DNA of 64,000 nt from a virus, in IMG/VR virus record IMGVR_UViG_3300046787_000390, positions 62,001 through 126,000 of that record; one strand, written 5' to 3'. The translations under genes and the position numbers were made by a program. Shown piece by piece: positions 59,620 to 64,000 of this stretch (position 1 is its first letter; every line of letters starts with the position of its first letter). The notes below the pieces were generated by a model. The model was not told where the DNA came from. It saw nothing but the letters and a program-made list of their open reading frames with translations, and did not search any database.

Positions 59620-59942
59620 ACTGGCACGAAGCGATTGATGAGATGTATAAGGGTAATGTGGTCCGATACATTGGCACAGAAAACGGTCCTGTATGGACCG
59701 ATAAGGGCTGGTCATTTTGTATGTGCCGTGGTGTGATATTTCGTTATAGAGATAGCAAGCCGGCATATCGTTCAGATGGTGCTATGGTATATGATCCAGA
59801 CTTTAGATACGAACTAACAGGCGAAACTGTGGATACAAGGTATTGGCCCACAAAGCCAACGATTGTAAAAACACCTAGAGTGTTAGACAAAGAAACTGTG
59901 GCCAAGTTAGGCTACAGTCGTATAGGAAGGAACAATGTATGA
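59616..59942 (+). CDS. Small early protein
   Basis: A 108-residue protein (MNWHEAIDEMYKGNVVRYIG...) with PDFRYELTGETVDTRYW and a basic end. The N-terminal helix-strand (EAI..M..G..VR..G) recalls DUF2829 (Tad2-like) small phage proteins, but the rest is too different for a firm call. Unknown. Confidence 0.6.
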   Translation: MNWHEAIDEMYKGNVVRYIGTENGPVWTDKGWSFCMCRGVIFRYRDSKPAYRSDGAMVYDPDFRYELTGETVDTRYWPTKPTIVKTPRVLDKETVAKLGYSRIGRNNV

Positions 59943-60157
59943 ACAGACGATTAAAAGAACTTGCCGCAGATGCCGGATATCCAGATTATATGACATATGG
60001 TCAAGACAAGGTCCTAGAAAAGTTCGCCGAGTTGATCATTCAGGAATGTGCTGGCATCTGTGACCATCAAGGCCGTGCAGGATGGAATGATGACCGTAAG
60101 GCTCAAGCACGCCTGGATCGTGATTTAATTAAACAACATTTCGGAGTTGAAGAATGA
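59939..60157 (+). CDS. EKFAELI-family small protein, copy 1
   Basis: A 72-residue protein (NRRLKELAADAGYPDYM...). LEKFAELIIQECAGICDHQ (helix with two Cys), and the end DLIKQHFGVEE, are repeated in the gene at 60493 and in part at 61246. The family is widespread in T4-type phages and of unknown function. Confidence 0.7.
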   Translation: MNRRLKELAADAGYPDYMTYGQDKVLEKFAELIIQECAGICDHQGRAGWNDDRKAQARLDRDLIKQHFGVEE

Positions 60158-60483
60158 GACTCATGCTAGGCACTAAAGAACGTCCAAGTTTGCTTGTCAA
60201 TGTTGAGCAAGAGTATAGTCCCACACACTTTGACTTTTGGGTAGTCAACGGTGCCTGGGATGGCACCTACTACAATGGTTACGTCACTGTGCATCATCCT
60301 TATAACCCACATTCCAGTCTTGACAAAGTAGAGATTTTGTGCAATAATCAAGACCGACTGCGGTCAAGCGACTGGTCGGGTGGCTACCAAGAAGTGTTCA
60401 ACAACTTCCATGACGAAAACTATGTAGCACCTAAGCCTAAGCCAGTAGTATATGACGATATGGACGATGATATCCCGTTTTAA
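60154..60483 (+). CDS. Small protein with bacterial SSB-like C-terminal tip
   Basis: A 109-residue protein with a small beta domain (WVVNGAWDGTYYNGYVTVHHP) and a C-terminal linker KPKPVVYDDMDDDIPF. The last six residues DDDIPF are identical to the tip of proteobacterial SSB, which docks many host DNA-repair and replication proteins. The phage's gp32 lacks this tip, so this may be a decoy or recruiter. It does not contain a visible OB-fold. Confidence 0.75.
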   Translation: MRLMLGTKERPSLLVNVEQEYSPTHFDFWVVNGAWDGTYYNGYVTVHHPYNPHSSLDKVEILCNNQDRLRSSDWSGGYQEVFNNFHDENYVAPKPKPVVYDDMDDDIPF

Positions 60484-60492
60484 GGAAACAAA

Positions 60493-60756
60493 ATGAAAAA
60501 ACAATTATTAAAATTATTCAACGAGGCTGGGTTCCATCGGCCTGAAATAGAACGACTGAGCGTTGAACACAAGTTTGAAAAATTCGCTGAGTTGATTGTT
60601 GCTGAATGTATGTCAATGTGCGAAGAAACACAAGCTGGCTATTTTAAGCATCGCAAGGCCGCAGATGATTTTCAAGACAAGAATATCTATGCCGAAGGTG
60701 AAGCAGCATGTGATGTTATCAAATACAAGATGAAGAAACATTTTGGAGTTGAATGA
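60493..60756 (+). CDS. EKFAELI-family small protein, copy 2
   Basis: An 87-residue protein (KKQLLKLFNEAGFHRPEIER...). FEKFAELIVAECMSMCEE aligns with copy 1 and the end MKKHFGVE matches IKQHFGVEE. Tandem duplication with divergence is evident. AAGGAAA precedes the ATG. Confidence 0.7.
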   Translation: MKKQLLKLFNEAGFHRPEIERLSVEHKFEKFAELIVAECMSMCEETQAGYFKHRKAADDFQDKNIYAEGEAACDVIKYKMKKHFGVE

Positions 60757-61052
60757 TGAAAACAGTAGGATGGATTGATAATGGCGAAGTGCGTTGGCTG
60801 GGACAAGATCAACCTGCCGAAGGAACCACGCTGTTTGTGGAAGTGCCAAAAGTAGAGGAAGATCCAGGCGATCCCATTGGCTACACGCTGGAACCAATTT
60901 ACGCTACCAAGCGCGGTTATGTTACTACACAGGCTTTTATCTTGTGTTCCAGTTGTGGCGGTGCTATTTCTAGCAACGGTGGTCCTAAGTACAACTCATT
61001 ATGTTTAAAGTGTATTGAACAACTAGACTTGATCAACAAGTTAAAAGCATGA
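60753..61052 (+). CDS. Small zinc-ribbon-like protein
   Basis: A 99-residue protein. FILCSSCGGAISSN (about residues 68-81) with LCLKCIEQL further on gives C-x2-C...C-x2-C, a zinc-ribbon arrangement. The N-terminal part is beta (GWIDNGEVRWLGQDQ). ATG at 60753 or 60756. Nucleic-acid or protein binding possible. Confidence 0.65.
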   Translation: MMKTVGWIDNGEVRWLGQDQPAEGTTLFVEVPKVEEDPGDPIGYTLEPIYATKRGYVTTQAFILCSSCGGAISSNGGPKYNSLCLKCIEQLDLINKLKA

Positions 61053-61249
61053 GCAGAGAAGCAGAAAATACATTCAGAGCACTAAAGGATCAGCCTCCGG
61101 TGGAAACTCGCCCCATTTGGTGTTGGTTTGGATTCCACAAGTGGACAAAATACAGTGATCCTAAACGAAGTGCAGCTAGCATTTATGTTAGACAAGGTCG
61201 ATTCTGTGCAGCCTGCAATCAATACCACGAAAGAAAGTTTCACGAATGA
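61049..61249 (+). CDS. Small Cys/His protein
   Basis: A 66-residue protein with WCWFGFHKWTKY and FCAACNQYHERKFHE. The Cys pair and nearby His residues suggest zinc binding. ATGA overlaps at both ends. Unknown. Confidence 0.65.
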   Translation: MSREAENTFRALKDQPPVETRPIWCWFGFHKWTKYSDPKRSAASIYVRQGRFCAACNQYHERKFHE

Positions 61250-61500
61250 GCAAACGAATCCAAGAACTTGCAGATCAAGCAAAGAAAAATGTTCCACACG
61301 GACTTAGCCCAGACAAGTGGATTGAAGTTTACAACGAAAAGTTTGCCGAGCTGGTTGTAGAAGCAGTATTGGATCAAGTGAAAGAACGTGCGTACTACAC
61401 AGGAGACCGGGACTGGAGTGACGAAGTGGATCGTCCCTGGATTCAGTTAGAATTTGGCTACGGCTCACTAGCCGATGCAAAGAAAGGTATTTTTAAATGA
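61246..61500 (+). CDS. EKFAELI-family small protein, copy 3 (diverged)
   Basis: An 84-residue protein. SKRIQELADQAKK and NEKFAELVVEAVLDQVKE align with copies 1 and 2. The Cys pair and the HFGVE end are lost; instead it ends YGSLADAKKGIFK. Confidence 0.65.
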   Translation: MSKRIQELADQAKKNVPHGLSPDKWIEVYNEKFAELVVEAVLDQVKERAYYTGDRDWSDEVDRPWIQLEFGYGSLADAKKGIFK

Positions 61501-61769
61501 CAACCTTAACCTACTACAAAATTCGCAAGAAGTCTGATCCCACCCTGTTTCGCAAAGCAGATGGTACATGGAACCAATCGGGCAAAGTGTATGACACCTT
61601 GGGTAAACTTCGTGCTACAATTACTAATCACATGAACAGTTACAGCGAGTACCAACGCGAAAAACTAAAGGACTTTGAGATTGTGGAATATGAAGTGCGT
61701 GTGAAAGAAGTTAAACAATTAATTGATGTCATTGACCCTAAGAAGGTCTGGGACTTGTTAAAAAAATGA
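61497..61769 (+). CDS. Small early protein
   Basis: A 90-residue basic protein (TTLTYYKIRKKSDPTLFRKA...). A DGTWNQSGKVYDTLGKLRA segment resembles small phage proteins with a beta-alpha unit. It starts by ATGA overlap. Unknown. Confidence 0.65.
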   Translation: MTTLTYYKIRKKSDPTLFRKADGTWNQSGKVYDTLGKLRATITNHMNSYSEYQREKLKDFEIVEYEVRVKEVKQLIDVIDPKKVWDLLKK

Positions 61770-62101
61770 ATATTCGAATGTACCTAGCATTTTTCAAATG
61801 GTGCTTTATGCGAATCTTCGGCGGTTGTTTCAACCTCGCTGAAACATTCAGATATGAATTGAAGAAGGGGGCTCCTGAATCAATCTTTGCTATCTGCGGA
61901 TTTCTTATTCTTTCAGTGATTACCTTGCTAGTGACACTATTGTTATCTGCTTGGTTGATTGAAGATAAAGCTACCGTTGGTATTATCGGAGCATCCTGCT
62001 TCTGGCTCGCAGTATTTACATTCTTCTACAACATTGTCAAGGCAGCGTTTGAATGTTTCTTGGTCGAGCGTGAACGATTATTTGAAAGGTTAAAACAATG
62101 A
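61766..62101 (+). CDS. Membrane protein, two or three helices
   Basis: A 111-residue protein with a strong hydrophobic segment (ILSVITLLVTLLLSAWLI) and another (VGIIGASCFWLAVFTFFY). Charged ends (KKGAPES, VERERLFERLK). Probably in the inner membrane. Unknown role. Confidence 0.7.
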   Translation: MNIRMYLAFFKWCFMRIFGGCFNLAETFRYELKKGAPESIFAICGFLILSVITLLVTLLLSAWLIEDKATVGIIGASCFWLAVFTFFYNIVKAAFECFLVERERLFERLKQ

Positions 62102-62463
62102 ACGATACACTAATACTCATTGCACTGTTGTTTACAAAACACTTCATTGTAGACTTTCCGCTACAACCACGGTACCAGTATTCTAACAAAGGCACATACG
62201 GTCATCCGGGTGGCTTGCTACACGCATCACTGCATGGTGCAGGCACCTGGTTGTGTTTTGTTTGGTATGCACCGATGGCCGCATTATTTCTAAGTTTGTT
62301 TGATGCAGTGATTCACTATCACATTGACTGGGCAAAGATGAACCTAAATTCTAAGATGGGTTGGGGGCCTACCACACATGAACAGTTTTGGTGGCTGTTG
62401 GGCCTGGATCAATTCCTGCATGCTATGACTTATGTTGGATTAGTTGCATTGGTAACAGTGTAA
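62098..62463 (+). CDS. DUF3307-like membrane protein
   Basis: A 121-residue protein with KHFIVDFPLQPRYQ, GLLHASLHGAGTW, HYHIDWAKM and LDQFLHAMTYVGLV. This His-containing membrane pattern (HF..DF.LQ...H...H, DQ.LH) matches the DUF3307 family found in phages and bacteria. Function unknown. Confidence 0.75.
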   Translation: MNDTLILIALLFTKHFIVDFPLQPRYQYSNKGTYGHPGGLLHASLHGAGTWLCFVWYAPMAALFLSLFDAVIHYHIDWAKMNLNSKMGWGPTTHEQFWWLLGLDQFLHAMTYVGLVALVTV

Positions 62464-62705
62464 TGTCTTACTATGTTGATGGTATAGCATATGACTTCTT
62501 GCTACTGCCTTGTGGTAGCAAAGCATACTTTGACGAAGATTCGGGCATTAGTTATCGTTGCGAATTGTGCGGCGCGGTTGTAGGCTCAATTGGTCAGCCG
62601 CAGGGTTGCAAAGACGAAATGGACAAGTGGGATAACTGGGCAAGGCTTGGCGGCAAAGGCTGGAACTATCAAACAGGAGCACCAAATGACGCTGCCCGAG
62701 TTTGA
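62463..62705 (+). CDS. Small Cys-containing protein
   Basis: An 80-residue protein (SYYVDGIAYDFLLLPCGSKA...). YRCELCGAVVG, with PQGC later, gives a C-x2-C...C zinc-like arrangement. TAATG overlap at the start. Unknown. Confidence 0.6.
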   Translation: MSYYVDGIAYDFLLLPCGSKAYFDEDSGISYRCELCGAVVGSIGQPQGCKDEMDKWDNWARLGGKGWNYQTGAPNDAARV

Positions 62706-63045
62706 ACTAGACCCGACATATCTCACTGACGTGGTTGTTCGACAAACATGGGGCATGTATGATCACAAAAAGCCCGAAGAACTCACACACGACGAAGTTA
62801 TTAAAATCCTCAAAGGCGAAGATCAATGCAGTAGCACAGGCACAAAAGATCATCCAGAGTTCTCAGAACTACGTGAACAATTGGGCACAGATGGATACAT
62901 TGAAATTCAGAGATCCTGGTGGAATGGCGATCGTGTGCTAAAGCCTTTTGTGTTTAACGGAGTTGAGTTTGAAGTAGGTGAAAAGTTTTGCTGTGCCTGC
63001 GCAATGGCAGGCCATTTGAAATTTGCAAAAGAATACAAAAAGTAA
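62686..63045 (+). CDS. Small acidic protein
   Basis: A 119-residue protein starting at 62686 after CAGGAG. KFCCACAMAGHLKFAK near the end contains C-C-x-C. The N-terminal part is acidic (LPEFELDPTYLTD). Its last codons form the 5' arm of the next hairpin. Unknown. Confidence 0.6.
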   Translation: MTLPEFELDPTYLTDVVVRQTWGMYDHKKPEELTHDEVIKILKGEDQCSSTGTKDHPEFSELREQLGTDGYIEIQRSWWNGDRVLKPFVFNGVEFEVGEKFCCACAMAGHLKFAKEYKK

Positions 63046-63064
63046 ACCCAAAGTGTTACTTTTT
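63037..63064 (+). terminator. Hairpin with T tail
   Basis: AAAAAGTAA (63037-63045, including the stop) pairs with TTACTTTTT (63056-63064). It ends six bases before the next -35 box. Confidence 0.75.
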
Positions 63065-63070
63065 AACTGG

Positions 63071-63099
63071 TTGACCAATAATGCCCGATTTGCTATAAT
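63071..63099 (+). promoter_or_regulatory. Early sigma70 promoter (conserved spacer)
   Basis: TTGACC (63071-63076), spacer AATAATGCCCGATTTGC, TATAAT (63094-63099), then ATACACATAAAG. Confidence 0.87.
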
Positions 63100-63130
63100 A
63101 TACACATAAAGCAGCAAAAAGGAGCACCAA

Positions 63131-63397
63131 ATGTTCGTAGTTTACAACTATACCGCCCCCAACTACAAGCCCCGTTACTTTGAAACAGAACGTGGTGCGA
63201 AGATTGCTCGTGGTCGCAACAATAAGAACCCTGACAAAATGGCTTGCGGTGTGCTAACGCTCGAGGCTTTTAACAATACCTATGCAAACAAAAAAGTCCA
63301 AGTTAAAAACTTGATGACTGGTAAAATGATTGAAATTATGGAATCAGATCGCAACACTTGCAACGACCCTTCGCAAGAACGTTTTTGGAGCATGTAA
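63131..63397 (+). CDS. Small basic early protein
   Basis: An 88-residue basic protein (VYNYTAPNYKPRYFETERGA...KIARGRNNKNP). AAGGAG precedes ATG 63131. Tyr- and Asn-rich. A role in host takeover is plausible from the promoter; no motif recognised. Confidence 0.65.
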   Translation: MFVVYNYTAPNYKPRYFETERGAKIARGRNNKNPDKMACGVLTLEAFNNTYANKKVQVKNLMTGKMIEIMESDRNTCNDPSQERFWSM

Positions 63398-63552
63398 TGA
63401 GCTTTCGTCATTGGTGTTATGAAATGTGGAGCGAGCATAAGTTAGAAATGGAATCATACTGCCAAGGACTTCCATATTCTGCAAATGAATACTTTGCCAA
63501 ATACAAATATTGGCTTAAACGTGAATATCGTTACCAACAAGGAGTGAAATAA
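63397..63552 (+). CDS. Small early protein
   Basis: A 51-residue aromatic protein (SFRHWCYEMWSEHKLEMESY...) starting by TAATG overlap and ending by the same type of overlap. Unknown. Confidence 0.6.
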   Translation: MSFRHWCYEMWSEHKLEMESYCQGLPYSANEYFAKYKYWLKREYRYQQGVK

Positions 63553-63977
63553 TGGGACTCGACATGTATGCTTATGTTGCCGCCAACCAAGGCCAAATGA
63601 ACGAGCATTATGAAAATTACGACTACGACAAAGACACTAGCACAGTGACTAAGCCACGTGAGATTGCATACTGGCGCAAGCATCCTAACCTGCATGGTTG
63701 GATGGAAAAGTTGTGGAACGACAAAGGCCGCCCAGGATTTGATGAAAGCACAGCAGACCACGATCCCACATTTAACGGCGTTGAACTAGAACTCACGCAC
63801 GAAGATTTAGACGAGCTCGAACGTGCAGTAACGCATGGTCAGTTGCCTAGCACATCGGGCTTCTTCTTTGGCAACGAAGCAGACGACCACTATCGCGAAA
63901 GTGATCTGACTTTTATCAAGAACGCTCGAGCAGAGTTGTTCTTTGGTTTAAAAGTGTTTTATAATTCTAGCTGGTAA
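63552..63977 (+). CDS. Conserved-type MGLDMYAY protein
   Basis: The 141-residue protein starts MGLDMYAY and has IAYWRKHPNLHGWMEKLW, FNGVELELTHEDLDELE and LPSTSGFFFG. This small family is frequent in phages and bacteria, but no function is assigned. TAATG overlap at the start. Confidence 0.8.
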   Translation: MGLDMYAYVAANQGQMNEHYENYDYDKDTSTVTKPREIAYWRKHPNLHGWMEKLWNDKGRPGFDESTADHDPTFNGVELELTHEDLDELERAVTHGQLPSTSGFFFGNEADDHYRESDLTFIKNARAELFFGLKVFYNSSW

Positions 63978-63989
63978 GAGATTAAATAT

Positions 63990-64000
63990 ATGGATGATAG
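63990..64000 (+). CDS. Possible start of the next gene (cut by window end)
   Basis: ATGGATGATAG follows AAGAG at 63975 and TTAAATA at 63982-63988. Only three codons are visible, so it is only a candidate. Confidence 0.3.

Noticed and set aside
59616-59942. Tad2-like (DUF2829) anti-Thoeris protein
   Set aside because: Only the first helix-strand resembles that family. The rest of the chain does not follow its pattern, so I kept it as unknown.
1-64000. tRNA genes, CRISPR arrays, insertion sequences
   Set aside because: No cloverleaf-like block with a CCA end, no regularly spaced repeat array and no transposase-like gene was seen by eye. Gaps between genes are too short for most of these.

Overview
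The window is a contiguous piece of a large T4-type tailed (myovirus) phage genome. The diagnostic genes are a gp17-type terminase, a gp32-type single-strand binding protein, UvsX, UvsY and UvsW, a gp61/gp41 primase-helicase pair, a class I ribonucleotide reductase with glutaredoxin, a PAAR spike tip, and two promoter classes: sigma70-like TTGACC-17-TATAAT and T4-late-like TAAATA. No rRNA, tRNA, CRISPR array, integrase or insertion sequence was seen. The host cannot be read off directly. Strong sigma70 promoters and a phage protein ending like a proteobacterial SSB tail suggest a beta- or gammaproteobacterium (inference). The repertoire resembles T4-type phages of aquatic bacteria.

Layout. 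1-8211: end of a fibre-like gene, an exported nuclease, terminase, a large conserved protein, a glycosyltransferase-like protein, an SGNH-like hydrolase and a methyltransferase. 8217-11139: gp32, UvsX, an acidic protein and UvsY. 11139-20657: a sugar and glycan island. It holds six diverged paralogues of one GT-B-like family, DxD glycosyltransferases, a cytidylyltransferase-cupin fusion and two methyltransferases. Two of its genes run on the minus strand. 20699-23975: a small structural-like gene, then short early genes and an AAA+ ATPase under repeated early promoters. 24069-29336: UvsW and conserved small genes, including a possible gp62-like protein and a 192-residue relative of the C-family polymerase palm. 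29311-35773: a receptor-binding-like protein, a second SGNH hydrolase, gp61, gp41 and three unrecognised minus-strand genes. 35893-46719: a radical SAM protein, late structural-type genes, a nucleotidyltransferase/ligase-like fusion, an A-type Fe-S carrier, a GNAT enzyme, a RecB-like nuclease and a beta-helix fibre. 46719-53906: NrdA, NrdB, glutaredoxin, an Sm-like protein, PAAR and a large virion-like protein. 53907-64000: a dense early region of about 34 small genes, mostly overlapping by ATGA or TAATG.

How it fits together. The early region carries host-takeover-type genes under strong host-like promoters that recur with a nearly identical spacer, often right behind a terminator hairpin. 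The middle genes supply replication, recombination and nucleotides. Late genes lie behind TAAATA motifs. Several of these motifs sit so close to the ATG that the mRNA would be almost leaderless. The most unusual items are the miniature C-family polymerase palm, the tandem GT-B paralogue array, the SSB-tail mimic, the nucleotidyltransferase/ligase-like fusion and the leaderless promoters.
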